Shown here: positions 6,725 through 13,727 of the stretch, one piece after another
Layout: every line of letters starts with the position of its first letter
Numbering within the stretch: the stretch's first letter is position 1
DNA from: Thermoplasmata archaeon
GTDB taxonomy: Archaea; Thermoplasmatota; Thermoplasmata; Lutacidiplasmatales; UBA184
Reading direction: 5' to 3'
Length of the DNA stretch: 17,634 nt
NCBI GenBank assembly: GCA_030037695.1
Contig: JASHQF010000056.1
Location: 1 to 17,634, forward strand
Made by a program: the position numbers and the translations under genes
The notes under the pieces: generated by a model
Seen by the model: the letters and a program-made list of their open reading frames with translations, nothing else
Told to the model about the DNA's origin: nothing
The model's database searches: none

Positions 6725-7021
6725 CTAGCGCGCGGGAACCGCGGCTTCCTCGTCCGCGGCCGATCGCGCGGGCGCCTTCTTCAGCGACACCCGCTTCGGG
6801 AAGTACTTCAGGAGCACGACGTCGTTGACGGCGGCGACCCAGCGGTACGGCACGTTGGTCGGACGGGAGTCGTCGACTAACATCGGGCTCGTTTCGCTCA
6901 CGTAGAGCCCGTCGATCTTCGTTCCGTCGACATCGACGACGACGTTGTCGACCTCCCCGAGGAGCCGTCCGTCGGGGGTGTAGATCTGCCGTCCCAGGAG
7001 TTCGGTCATTTCGACCAGCAT
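6725..7021 (-). CDS. PRC-barrel domain protein
   Basis: This is a 98-residue soluble protein. Residues 1-78 form one PRC-barrel: MTELLGRQIYTPDGRLLGEV, then DNVVVDVDGTKIDGLYV, a loop, and VPYRWVAAVNDVVLLK. A short charged tail rich in Ala, Lys and Glu (79-98) follows. Small archaeal PRC-barrel proteins are widespread; some (CdpB proteins of haloarchaea) take part in cell division with SepF, while others have no known role. Nothing nearby (no ftsZ or sepF) supports a division role here. The ATG at 7019-7021 follows a CATAAG box by about 38 bases; an ATG four codons later is an alternative start. The stop is only six bases before tRNA-Leu on the same strand, so mRNA and tRNA are probably made as one transcript. 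Confidence 0.85.
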   Translation of the reverse strand: MLVEMTELLGRQIYTPDGRLLGEVDNVVVDVDGTKIDGLYVSETSPMLVDDSRPTNVPYRWVAAVNDVVLLKYFPKRVSLKKAPARSAADEEAAVPAR

Positions 7022-7052
7022 GGCCCGCTTCCGGCGGTGCGAGCGGGACCGG

Positions 7053-7064
7053 CCTTCTTATGCC
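7053..7064 (-). promoter_or_regulatory. Candidate TATA box for the PRC-barrel/tRNA-Leu unit
   Basis: Minus-strand GGCATAAGAAGG is the only AT-rich stretch in the gap between the DNA ligase stop (7105) and the PRC-barrel ATG (7021). CATAAG is centred about 38 bases before that ATG, giving a leader of about 12 bases. No separate promoter is visible in front of the tRNA, so this is likely to serve both. Confidence 0.42.
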
Positions 7065-7104
7065 TTTGGGCGGAGACGAACCGCTCGACGGGCCCCGGCG
7101 CCCC

Positions 7105-8895
7105 TCACGCCGGCCGTTCCTCGTCGCCCTTCGGGGCTTCCTGCCGGATCTGGCCCCGGTACATCGTGAGGAGCTCGCCGGTGGTCGTCGCGTCGGTCGG
7201 ACCCTTGTCGTCGCGGAACCGCCCGGTGAACCGCGGGAAGCGGAGGGCGAAGCCCGCCCCCTCCCGCACGGCGCCGAGCCCGGCGCGGTGGACCGGGCTG
7301 AGGGTGAGCTCCGCGCCCCGGATCTCGAGGACCAGGCCGGGCCGGAACCACGCGTCCGGGGCGACCCCGGTCTCGACCCCGGGCGGGGTCGCGTCGGCGG
7401 CGAACGGGGCGAGGCGCTTCGGCATCTCGGCGAGCTGGGCGTCGTCGAAGCCGCTGCCGACCTTGCAGAAGGTCGGGAACCGGTCGCGGTCCGGATCGTA
7501 GACCGCGAGCAGGAACGCCCCGAACCGGCCGGCCCGTCGGCCCCGGCCGTGGAAGCCGCCGACGACGACGCCGTCGATCGAGTCGGTGAGCCCCGTGGTG
7601 TAGTCGCGCTTGTACTTGATCCACCAGAACCCCCGGGCCCCGGCCCGGTAGGAGCTCCCCGGAGCGAGGGATTTCGCGACGAGCCCCTCGCCTCCCGCCG
7701 CGATCGCCTCGTCCAGGAACGCCGTCGCCGAGGCCGCGTCCGTCACGACCTTCTGGGTCGCGAGGCGGATCCGCTCCGAGGGCCGCACGATCGCCTCGAG
7801 CTTCGCGCGGCGGGCAGGGAAGTCGAGGCCGTACGTCGGGGTGTCGCCGGCGAGCAGCACGTCGAACAGGAACAGGCTGACCGGGATCTCCTCGCGGACC
7901 CGGTCGAGGTCGTGCTTGCGCCCCCGCCGGTGCGCGACCTCCTGGAACGGCTGGATCTCGTCCGTGTCCGGATCGATCGGCACGCACTCCCCTTCCACGA
8001 TCGCGGGGCGCACGCGCAACGCCCGCGGCAGCGCCTCGAGAAGGTCGGGGAACTGGGCCCCGATCTCCTCGAGGCGACGGGAGAACAATCGCGGCGGTCC
8101 GCTCACGGGGAGGTGCGCCTGGACCCGAAGTCCATCGTACTTGTACTCGACCGCCGCCGTCCCGTCCATCCGGGCGAGGACCTCGGCGAGGGTCGGCTCC
8201 CGCTCGGCGAGCATCGGACGGACGGGGCGGCCGACCTCGAGGCCGATCCCCGCGAGCCCGTCGAGGCCGTCCGCGGCGACGGCCGTCGCCACGCGGCCGA
8301 GATCGCTCGAGAGGTTGAACGCCCCCTCGACCTTGGCCCGCGCTTCCTTCGAACCGTCGGCGAAGGCGACGGTGAGCGCGTCCAGGATCGTCATCTCCCG
8401 GACCCCGACGCGCAGGGTGCCGACGACGAACCGGACGAGGAACCGCGCCTCGAGCGGGGAGGCCCGCCGCAGCATCTCGGTGAGGATCCGCACCTTCTCC
8501 TCCTGGGACCCCTCCCCCTGCGCGCCGGCGATCGCGCGGAGCTCGGCGTAGACCCCCCGGACCTCGAGCGGGGTCGTCGCGTCCAGGCGACGGACCCCCC
8601 GGAGCAGCTCCTCGGTCGTTCGGCCGAGGTCCCCCGAGGCCTTCGTCCGCCGGCCGACCTCGGCCTCCTCGGCCCCCGAGGCGGCGGCGACGGCGCGCCG
8701 GGCGAGCGAGTCGGCGACGCCGAGCTCGACCCCCTCGTACTCGGGGCGCAGGACCCCCTGGGAGAGGTAGACGACCTCCTCGAGCTCCGGGCCCCGGAGC
8801 GGTCGGAGCAGCTCGGCGAGGATCGCCCGCATCTCGAGGCGCTTCGGGGTCGCCTCGAGCCGTTCGTAGACCGCGGCCAGGTCAGCGAACCGCAC
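7105..8895 (-). CDS. lig: ATP-dependent DNA ligase
   Basis: This 596-residue replicative ligase of the archaeal LigI type seals nicks using ATP. An N-terminal DNA-binding domain (about 1-215, opening VRFADLAAVYERLEATPKRLEM) precedes the nucleotidyltransferase core. Motif I YKYDGLR (251-257) carries the adenylated Lys252; motif III FSRRLEEIG (271-279), IV EGECVPID (301-308) and EGLVAKSL/WIKYKRDY (403-410 and 425-432, IV/V) are intact. The OB domain ends with FPRFTGRFRDDKGPTDATT. The frame extends 21 codons further, but the GTG at 8893-8895 matches family N-termini and has a Shine-Dalgarno GGAGG (8905-8909) nine bases upstream. It overlaps the end of rpe by 14 bases, so both are on one transcript from the rpe promoter. 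Confidence 0.96.
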   Translation of the reverse strand: MRFADLAAVYERLEATPKRLEMRAILAELLRPLRGPELEEVVYLSQGVLRPEYEGVELGVADSLARRAVAAASGAEEAEVGRRTKASGDLGRTTEELLRGVRRLDATTPLEVRGVYAELRAIAGAQGEGSQEEKVRILTEMLRRASPLEARFLVRFVVGTLRVGVREMTILDALTVAFADGSKEARAKVEGAFNLSSDLGRVATAVAADGLDGLAGIGLEVGRPVRPMLAEREPTLAEVLARMDGTAAVEYKYDGLRVQAHLPVSGPPRLFSRRLEEIGAQFPDLLEALPRALRVRPAIVEGECVPIDPDTDEIQPFQEVAHRRGRKHDLDRVREEIPVSLFLFDVLLAGDTPTYGLDFPARRAKLEAIVRPSERIRLATQKVVTDAASATAFLDEAIAAGGEGLVAKSLAPGSSYRAGARGFWWIKYKRDYTTGLTDSIDGVVVGGFHGRGRRAGRFGAFLLAVYDPDRDRFPTFCKVGSGFDDAQLAEMPKRLAPFAADATPPGVETGVAPDAWFRPGLVLEIRGAELTLSPVHRAGLGAVREGAGFALRFPRFTGRFRDDKGPTDATTTGELLTMYRGQIRQEAPKGDEERPA

Positions 8896-9574
8896 CGCGC
8901 GCTCCCTCCTCGACCGCGGCTCGGAGCCGAGCGAGGTTCTGGGCGATCGGACCGCCAAGGAACGCGGAGTTGCCGCAGACGAAGAACGTCGCGCCGGCGC
9001 GGGCGGCGTCGGCCGCCGTGGCGACGGTCACCCCGCCGTCGATCGAGACGTCGGACGGACGGCCGGACTCCTCGAGGCGCGCCCGGGCCCGCGTGACCTT
9101 CGGCAGGACCTCGGGGAGGAACGCCTGGCCGGAGAACCCGGGATGGACGCTCATCACGAGGACCTGGTCGACGTCCCCGACGACCGGCTCGATCCGCTCC
9201 CACGGCGTCTCGGGGGAGAGGGCGATCCCGACCGCGGCCCCGGAGCCCCGGATCGCCCGGATCGTCTCCCTCGGGTCGCCGTTCGCCTCGACGTGGAAGA
9301 CGAGCGTGTCGCCCCCCGCCCGGCGGAACGCGTCGGCGTACCGCCGGGGCTCGGCGATCATGAGGTGGACGTCGAGCGGGAGGCGGGTACGGGCCCGGAC
9401 GGCGGCGACGAGCGCCGGGCCGAACGAGAGGTTCGGCACGAAATGGCCGTCCATCACGTCTAGGTGGAGCGCGTCCGCGCCCGCGTCCTCCGCGGACCGG
9501 ACGGCGCGGCCGAGCGCCCCGAAATCGGCGGAGAGGAGCGACGGCGCGAGCCGCAGGCGCGGGGCGGGCGTCAC
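8882..9574 (-). CDS. rpe: Ribulose-phosphate 3-epimerase
   Basis: This TIM-barrel enzyme interconverts ribulose 5-phosphate and xylulose 5-phosphate. With the start at the GTG at 9574 it has 230 residues: PSLLSADF (11-18), HLDVMDGHFVPNLSFGP (37-53), VHLM (69-72), MSVHPGFSGQAF (141-152) and SIDGGV (177-182). The metal/catalytic set His37, Asp39, His70 and Asp179 is complete. The frame allows a GTG four codons earlier (9586), but that codon is embedded in GGAGGTG, a Shine-Dalgarno sequence ten bases before 9574. The TAAATA box at 9597-9602 also sits 25-26 bases from 9574, fitting leaderless transcription. It is the first gene of a unit with DNA ligase; the pairing of a sugar epimerase with a ligase has no evident functional logic. 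Confidence 0.95.
   Translation of the reverse strand: MTPAPRLRLAPSLLSADFGALGRAVRSAEDAGADALHLDVMDGHFVPNLSFGPALVAAVRARTRLPLDVHLMIAEPRRYADAFRRAGGDTLVFHVEANGDPRETIRAIRGSGAAVGIALSPETPWERIEPVVGDVDQVLVMSVHPGFSGQAFLPEVLPKVTRARARLEESGRPSDVSIDGGVTVATAADAARAGATFFVCGNSAFLGGPIAQNLARLRAAVEEGARGAVR
8904..8911 (-). promoter_or_regulatory. Ribosome binding site deciding the ligase start
   Basis: Minus-strand GAGGAGGG contains GGAGG (8905-8909) with nine bases before the GTG at 8893-8895. It lies inside the 3' end of rpe. It supports the homology-based start over the ATG 21 codons upstream, as expected for an internal gene of an operon in a genome where first genes look leaderless. Confidence 0.65.
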
Positions 9575-9583
9575 CGCGCGGGC

Positions 9584-9590
9584 CACCTCC
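9584..9590 (-). promoter_or_regulatory. Shine-Dalgarno-like GGAGGTG before rpe
   Basis: GGAGGTG on the minus strand spans the upstream GTG candidate (9584-9586) and lies ten bases before the preferred GTG (9572-9574). It would only be in the mRNA if transcription begins upstream of about 9590, which conflicts with the leaderless reading from the TATA box at 9596-9605; one of the two signals is probably incidental. Confidence 0.4.
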
Positions 9591-9595
9591 GCCCG

Positions 9596-9605
9596 CTATT
9601 TAGGC
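9596..9605 (-). promoter_or_regulatory. TATA box for the rpe-ligase unit
   Basis: Minus-strand GCCTAAATAG stands out in GC-rich surroundings in the short gap between the small membrane-protein stop (9618) and rpe. TAAATA is centred 25-26 bases upstream of the GTG at 9574, the usual archaeal distance from TATA box to transcription start, so the transcript would begin at or next to that start codon. Confidence 0.6.
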
Positions 9606-9617
9606 GGAGGCCGGAGC

Positions 9618-10100
9618 CTACAGGAACTCCTCGCCGTGGACCGGGGCCTCGCCGGTCTCGGGCGAGAGACCGGCCCGGACCCGGAACCCCTCGGGGGTCC
9701 AGCGCCCGTACCGGACCGGCCGGAACCAGGTCGGGCGGAACGCACCGGAAGAGAGCGCGGGGTCGTCCGACGGCCGGTGCCACAGGTACCGCGCGAGCAG
9801 GAACTCGAGATAGATCGCGGCGGCGACCGAGAGGACCAGGCCGGGGATCGAGCCCACCTCGAACCAGAACGCGACGAGCCAGGAGTCGAGGATCAGGAGC
9901 CCCGAGCCGATCCACCACTTCGAGGCGTCGAAGTAGAACCACTCCTTCCAGGAGGGGCCCGGGTCCCGGAGCGCCGCCTCCTTCTCCGCCCGGACCCGCT
10001 CCAGGCGGACGTCGAGCTCCGCCCACTGCTCCTGGTCGATCACTTCCTCCGGGGGGGCGCTCGTGAGGAACCGCCCTCCCGGCTCGGACGAGGCGGTCAT
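9618..10100 (-). CDS. Two-helix membrane protein of unknown function
   Basis: This 160-residue protein is not recognised as any named family. A charged N-terminal segment (about 20-46, with EQWAELDVRLERVRAEKEAAL) is likely helical. A Trp/aromatic-rich stretch WKEWFYFDASKWW (51-63) leads into two hydrophobic segments (about 64-82 and 85-107) joined by a short GSIPG turn, giving a hairpin with both ends probably on the same side. The C-terminal 50 residues are soluble and aromatic/basic (RPTWFRPVRYGRWTPEGF, 122-139). It begins nine bases after the ABC ATPase stop, so the two are almost certainly co-transcribed. It does not look like a typical Opp/Dpp permease, which has six or so helices, but it could be an accessory membrane partner of the ATPase; that is inference. 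The start is the first ATG after the ATPase stop. Confidence 0.78.
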   Translation of the reverse strand: MTASSEPGGRFLTSAPPEEVIDQEQWAELDVRLERVRAEKEAALRDPGPSWKEWFYFDASKWWIGSGLLILDSWLVAFWFEVGSIPGLVLSVAAAIYLEFLLARYLWHRPSDDPALSSGAFRPTWFRPVRYGRWTPEGFRVRAGLSPETGEAPVHGEEFL

Positions 10101-10109
10101 GCGGCGCCC

Positions 10110-11345
10110 CTAGGAGGCGAGCGGGGCCTCGGCCGTCGGGACGGGGTCGCTCGCGGGGACCGGCGCTTCGGGCGCGTGCGCGGCGGTCGGGAGCGAGATC
10201 GACTCCGCCGGGTAGAGGTGGCAGGCGACCAGGTGGCCCGGCTGGACCTCGAGCAGCGGCGGCTCGATCTTCGAGCAGACCGGCATCACGGCCGGGCACC
10301 GCGTGTGGAACCGGCACCCGGGCGGCGGCGCCGCCGGGCTCGGCACGTCGCCTTGCAGGATGATCCGTTCCCGATGGAGGTCGGGGTCGGGGATCGGGAT
10401 CGCCGACAGGAGCGCCTGCGTGTACGGGTGGAGCGGCCGCGCGAACAGCGCCTCCGTCGGCGCCTGCTCGACGACCTTGCCGAGGTACATCACGATCACG
10501 CGGTGGCTCATCGCCCGGATCACCGACAGATGGTGCGAGATGAACAGGTAGGCGAGCCGCTGCTCCTGCTGGAGCCGCCGCAGGATGTTCAGGATCTGCG
10601 CCTGGACGGAGACGTCGAGCGCGCTGGTCGGTTCGTCCAGGACGATGAACTCCGGGCGCAGCGCGAGCGCGCGAGCGATCCCGATCCGCTGGCGCTGGCC
10701 CCCCGAGAACTCGTGCGGGAACCGCCATTCGTGCTCGGGGTTGAGCCCGACGTCCCGGAGGAGCTCGCTGACCCGCCGGCGCCGCTCCGCCCGGGAACCG
10801 ATGTGGTGGATCTCGAGCGGCTCGGCGATCACGTCGCGCACGAGCATCCTCGGGCTGAGCGAGCTGAACGGGTCCTGGAAGACGATCTGGAGCTTGCCGC
10901 GGAGGTCCCGCATGCTGCGGTTCGACTTACGGTAGAGCGAGTAACGGGCCGCGAGCTCGTGGAGCTCTTCCAGGAGCGGGTACGCGTCGGGCGGGAGCCC
11001 GCCCCCGTTGTCGGTCCGGCGGGGCATCGCCCGCAGCCGACCGTAGATCAGGTCGAGGCGCTGGGAGACGGGGGGCGGAGGACGGTAGTACGTGTGGCCG
11101 GACGACGGCTCGATCAGCCGAAGGACGAGGCGCCCGATCGTCGTCTTGCCGCAGCCCGATTCCCCGACCAGCCCGACCGTCTCCCCCTCGCGGACGTCGA
11201 AGCTGACGCCGTCGACCGCGCGGACGTCGCCGATGTGGCTCGAGAACAGGCCCCCGCGGATCGGGAAGTACTTCCGGACGTTCCTCGCGGAGATCACGAC
11301 CGGAGGGGTCGCCGAACGCAGCGGAGGGGGAGATTCCGCGATCAC
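10110..11345 (-). CDS. Oligopeptide/dipeptide-type ABC transporter ATP-binding protein (OppF/DppF-like) with long insert
   Basis: The protein has 411 residues from the GTG at 11345. The ABC core shows Walker A GESGCGKTT (61-69), Q-loop VFQDPFSSLSPR (155-166), signature FSGGQRQRIGIARAL (213-227), Walker B FIVLDEPTSALD (233-244) and the H-loop FISHHLSV (268-275). The Opp/Dpp-specific C-terminal extension follows, with PLHPYTQALLSAIP (304-317) and four cysteines C344, C350, C357 and C375 that may bind an iron-sulfur cluster. Between Walker A and the Q-loop (about 81-151) lie some 50 residues beyond the usual length, including a PPPP stretch and charged helices. Permeases, binding protein and the partner OppD ATPase are absent from the window. 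The longest frame starts at 11387, but that puts the TATA box inside the gene; the box points to 11345 (or the GTG at 11354). A small membrane protein is encoded just downstream. Confidence 0.93.
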   Translation of the reverse strand: MIAESPPPLRSATPPVVISARNVRKYFPIRGGLFSSHIGDVRAVDGVSFDVREGETVGLVGESGCGKTTIGRLVLRLIEPSSGHTYYRPPPPVSQRLDLIYGRLRAMPRRTDNGGGLPPDAYPLLEELHELAARYSLYRKSNRSMRDLRGKLQIVFQDPFSSLSPRMLVRDVIAEPLEIHHIGSRAERRRRVSELLRDVGLNPEHEWRFPHEFSGGQRQRIGIARALALRPEFIVLDEPTSALDVSVQAQILNILRRLQQEQRLAYLFISHHLSVIRAMSHRVIVMYLGKVVEQAPTEALFARPLHPYTQALLSAIPIPDPDLHRERIILQGDVPSPAAPPPGCRFHTRCPAVMPVCSKIEPPLLEVQPGHLVACHLYPAESISLPTAAHAPEAPVPASDPVPTAEAPLAS

Positions 11346-11370
11346 ATCGCCCACCCCCCCGAGGCCCTCA

Positions 11371-11380
11371 CTATAAATAG
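11371..11380 (-). promoter_or_regulatory. Strong TATA box for the ABC ATPase gene
   Basis: CTATTTATAG (minus strand) is the clearest TATA box in the window; TTTATA occupies 11372-11377. It lies between pth2 and the ATPase gene and predicts transcription start near 11349, four bases before the GTG at 11345 and just after the GTG at 11354. It therefore argues against the upstream GTG at 11387 being the true start. Confidence 0.65.
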
Positions 11381-11409
11381 AGAACACTAGGCAAGTTTTC
11401 CCCGCACCC

Positions 11410-11751
11410 CTACAGGAGGGGGAGCTTTCCGGTGATCGGGTCGAGCTCCCGTGCGAGCGCGGGGCCGAGACCGAGGCAGGTGCGCGTCCCGGGGGGGACC
11501 TCCGTGAAGCCGGCGTCGTCGACCCAGGCGGTCGGGATCCCCCGGCCCCGCGCCTCCCGCTCGAGGAGCTCGAGCTGCTCGAGGTCCGACGCCCCGAGCG
11601 CGATCTTCCGGCCCCCCTCCGCCTGCCACGCCGCCAAGAGCTCGGGGGAGCGGCGGCCGACGCGCTCGACCAAGGCCACCGCCGCGTGGGCGACCTGAAC
11701 CGCCACCTTCCCCGCGGTCAATCCGAGGTCGCCCCGAACGACGACGACCAT
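11410..11751 (-). CDS. pth2: Peptidyl-tRNA hydrolase, Pth2 family
   Basis: This 113-residue protein covers the whole Pth2 fold, the archaeal/eukaryotic enzyme that frees tRNA from peptidyl-tRNA dropped by stalled ribosomes. Typical motifs are VVVVRGDLGLTAGKVAVQVAHAAV (2-25; the conserved Lys15 and the Q-x2-H-A element), RKIALGASDLEQLELLEREARGRGIPTAWVDDAG (48-81) and a C-terminal TRTCLGLGPALARELDPITGKLPLL. The ATG at 11751 has a GGGAG Shine-Dalgarno sequence six bases upstream. It is the third gene after srp54 and the DUF1616-like gene, 31 bases from the latter's stop, so a transcript devoted to ribosome function and membrane targeting is plausible. Family length is about 115-120, so the gene is complete. 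Confidence 0.95.
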   Translation of the reverse strand: MVVVVRGDLGLTAGKVAVQVAHAAVALVERVGRRSPELLAAWQAEGGRKIALGASDLEQLELLEREARGRGIPTAWVDDAGFTEVPPGTRTCLGLGPALARELDPITGKLPLL

Positions 11752-11782
11752 CTTGTACTCCCCCCGCGGGGCCGCCTCCGCC

Positions 11783-12340
11783 CTACGACTCGTACTCCGC
11801 CTCCTGGGCCCGCAGACGCTCCTCCCGGACCCGCCGGATCTCCTCGAGCCGGGCCCGGAGCCCCGTCGCGGCGTCGGACTCGGGTTCCGCCCGGAGGCGT
11901 CGTACGATCGAGCGCTCCTCCTGACCGAGGCGGTCGACCGCCCGGGAGAGCTCCCAGGCCCCCTCCTCGCCCGGCCCCGCGTCCGGGGCGCGAGCGGGGG
12001 GAGGGGTGCGCGCGAACGCTCCTTCGAGAGCGGCCACGAGCGCGGCCGCGCCCGCGATGCCGGCGAGGACCGCCTCGAGCAGCGGATCGCCCCAGCCGGC
12101 CGCGAACCCTCCGGGGGCGCCGTGCAGGAGGAGGTAACCCGCCAGTACCGTGAGCACGACGCTGAGGACGAAGGCGAGCACGACCGTCTCGAGGCCGCGG
12201 CGCAGCGCCCCCGGGCCCCGCAGCCGCCACTCCGGGAAGACCGCCCGCGTGAGGGCGTACCCCGGAACGAAGAACAGGAGGGCCCCGCCCGCGACCGCCC
12301 CGAGCCCGGCGACGAGCTCCGTCGGGCTCCCCCCGCTCAC
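11783..12340 (-). CDS. DUF1616-like membrane protein with charged helical tail
   Basis: This 185-residue protein has three predicted membrane helices (about 9-31, 51-73 and 88-108). The first ends with FFVPGYALTRAVFPEWRL (23-40), the PGyaltralfP-type motif that suggests the archaeal DUF1616 family; the assignment is by eye and moderate. Instead of the usual longer extracytoplasmic domain it has a Pro/Ala linker (112-125) and a strongly charged helical tail (about 129-182, heptad-like, Glu/Arg-rich) that may form a coiled coil. Its GTG overlaps the srp54 stop as GTGA (12337-12340), with GGGAG ten bases upstream, so it is probably translated by coupling to srp54. Position between SRP54 and Pth2 suggests a link to membrane-targeted translation, but no function is known. 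Confidence 0.8.
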   Translation of the reverse strand: MSGGSPTELVAGLGAVAGGALLFFVPGYALTRAVFPEWRLRGPGALRRGLETVVLAFVLSVVLTVLAGYLLLHGAPGGFAAGWGDPLLEAVLAGIAGAAALVAALEGAFARTPPPARAPDAGPGEEGAWELSRAVDRLGQEERSIVRRLRAEPESDAATGLRARLEEIRRVREERLRAQEAEYES

Positions 12341-13677
12341 GGCTCAGGGGCTCCCGCGCCGGCGAACTGCTTTTCGATCTGCCGGCGGAGCCGACGGTTG
12401 GAGACGATGCCGTGCGCCGCCTTCCGCGTCATCTCGTACTGCTTGAGGAGCGCCCGGACTTCCTGCGGCCGCTGACCGCTCCCCCGGGCGATCCGTTGGA
12501 TCCGTTCGGCCTTGATGATCTGGGCGTCGTCGAGCTCCTCCGCGGTCAGCGAAGTGAGGATCGCCCGGTAGCGACGTAGCCGCCGCTGGGACTCGTCCAG
12601 CTGCTTATCGTCGACCTTCGGCGTCCCGAACGTGGGGAGCATCGACACGAGCTTGGAGACCGGTCCGATCTCCCCCAGCGATTCCAGTTGCGTGCGCATG
12701 TCGCGCAGCGAGAACTTCCCGCCCAGGAGGTGCTTGGCCGCCTCCTCCGCGGCCTGCTTGTTGGAGAGCTCCTCGAACCGCTCGAGCAGTGTCTGGATGT
12801 CGCCCATCCCGAGCAGGCGCGAGACGAACCGGGTCGGCTCGAACCGCTCGAGCTCGTCCAGGTGCTCGCCCGTGCCGAGGAAGACGATCGGGGCCCCGCT
12901 CACGGCGACCGCGGAGAGCGCCCCGCCCCCCTTCGCCGAGCCGTCGAGCTTCGTGACGATCACGCCGGTGAGCCCGACCGCCTTGTGGAACGCCTCCGTG
13001 CTCCGTCCCGCCGACTGCCCCATCGCGGCGTCGAGGACCAGGATCACCTCCTCGGGCGCGAGGACCCCCTTGACCCGCTCGAGCTCGGCGATCAGATCGG
13101 GATCGATGCCGCTGCGGCCCGCCGTGTCGACCAGGATCGCGAGGTGCGGGGGGAACTTGGCGAGCCCCGCGCGCACGATCTCCTCCGCGCGCTGCTCCTT
13201 CCGGTCGGCGTAGACCTCGGCGCCGATCTTCTTGCCCAGCTGCTCGAGCTGATCGATCGCGGCCGGCCGGTGCACGTCCGCCGCGATCAGGCCGACCCGG
13301 ACGCCGCGCTTCTGGAAGTACCGGGCGAGCTTCGCCGCGGTCGTCGTCTTCCCCTGACCGAACAGCCCCGCGAGGAGGATCCGCTTCGGCTTGACCTCGA
13401 ACGGTCGGTCCTTCCCGAGGATCCCGCGGATCTCCTCGTAGATGATCCGGATCAGGAAATCCCGCAGGCTCGCCCCGGCCGGCGGTTTCTCCTCGGTCGC
13501 CCGCCGCCGGACGCGCTTCGTCAGGTCGAGGGCGAGCTGGACGTTGACGTCCGCCTGGAGGAGCGCCCGCTGGATGTCCCGGACGACCTCGGCGAGGAGC
13601 GCCTCGTCGACGACCGAGCCCCGGGCGATCTTCTGGAGCACCCCCCGCAGGGATTTCCCCAACGAATCGAGGACCAT
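12337..13677 (-). CDS. srp54: Signal recognition particle GTPase SRP54
   Basis: This 446-residue GTPase binds signal sequences on ribosomes and delivers them to the membrane receptor. The N domain (1-90) leads into the G domain with the P-loop GLFGQGKTTTAAKLA (104-118), AADVHRPAA (132-140), DTAGR (184-188), TKLDGSAKGGGALS (242-255) and the closing LGTGEHLDELERFEP (267-281). The M domain (about 290-440) includes FSLRDMRTQLESL and binds SRP RNA and signal peptides. The open frame extends 76 codons upstream, but that part crosses the promoter and has no family counterpart; the ATG at 13675-13677 matches SRP54 N-termini (MVLDSLGKSLRGVLQKI). The predicted leader holds a perfect 20-base palindrome. 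The gene heads a unit with the DUF1616-like protein and Pth2, and diverges from the GltD-like gene. Confidence 0.96.
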   Translation of the reverse strand: MVLDSLGKSLRGVLQKIARGSVVDEALLAEVVRDIQRALLQADVNVQLALDLTKRVRRRATEEKPPAGASLRDFLIRIIYEEIRGILGKDRPFEVKPKRILLAGLFGQGKTTTAAKLARYFQKRGVRVGLIAADVHRPAAIDQLEQLGKKIGAEVYADRKEQRAEEIVRAGLAKFPPHLAILVDTAGRSGIDPDLIAELERVKGVLAPEEVILVLDAAMGQSAGRSTEAFHKAVGLTGVIVTKLDGSAKGGGALSAVAVSGAPIVFLGTGEHLDELERFEPTRFVSRLLGMGDIQTLLERFEELSNKQAAEEAAKHLLGGKFSLRDMRTQLESLGEIGPVSKLVSMLPTFGTPKVDDKQLDESQRRLRRYRAILTSLTAEELDDAQIIKAERIQRIARGSGQRPQEVRALLKQYEMTRKAAHGIVSNRRLRRQIEKQFAGAGAPEP

Positions 13678-13685
13678 CGCACGCC

Positions 13686-13705
13686 CGCGCCCGGGCCCGG
13701 GCGCG
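13686..13705. repeat. Perfect 20-base palindrome in the srp54 leader
   Basis: CGCGCCCGGG followed by CCCGGGCGCG is exactly self-complementary. It lies between the TATA-like box (13728-13737) and the srp54 ATG (13677), starting about where transcription is predicted to begin (near 13706). As RNA it could form an eight-pair hairpin with a GGCC loop at the 5' end; as DNA it could be a dimer-binding operator. GC-rich sequence raises the chance of accidental palindromes. Confidence 0.6.
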
Positions 13706-13727
13706 CCGCCGCGAAGGAGCCGGCGCC

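Noticed and set aside
6611..6880. Small plus-strand open frame
   Set aside because: It lies over the complement of tRNA-Leu and the PRC-barrel gene and has no support of its own.
7060..9096. 678-codon plus-strand open frame
   Set aside because: It is antisense to DNA ligase and rpe, with shadow-like composition (many Arg, Glu, Pro, Asp) produced by high GC in the third codon position.
8970..11390. 806-codon plus-strand open frame
   Set aside because: Antisense to rpe, the membrane protein and the ABC ATPase, all of which have clear motifs; the frame itself has none.
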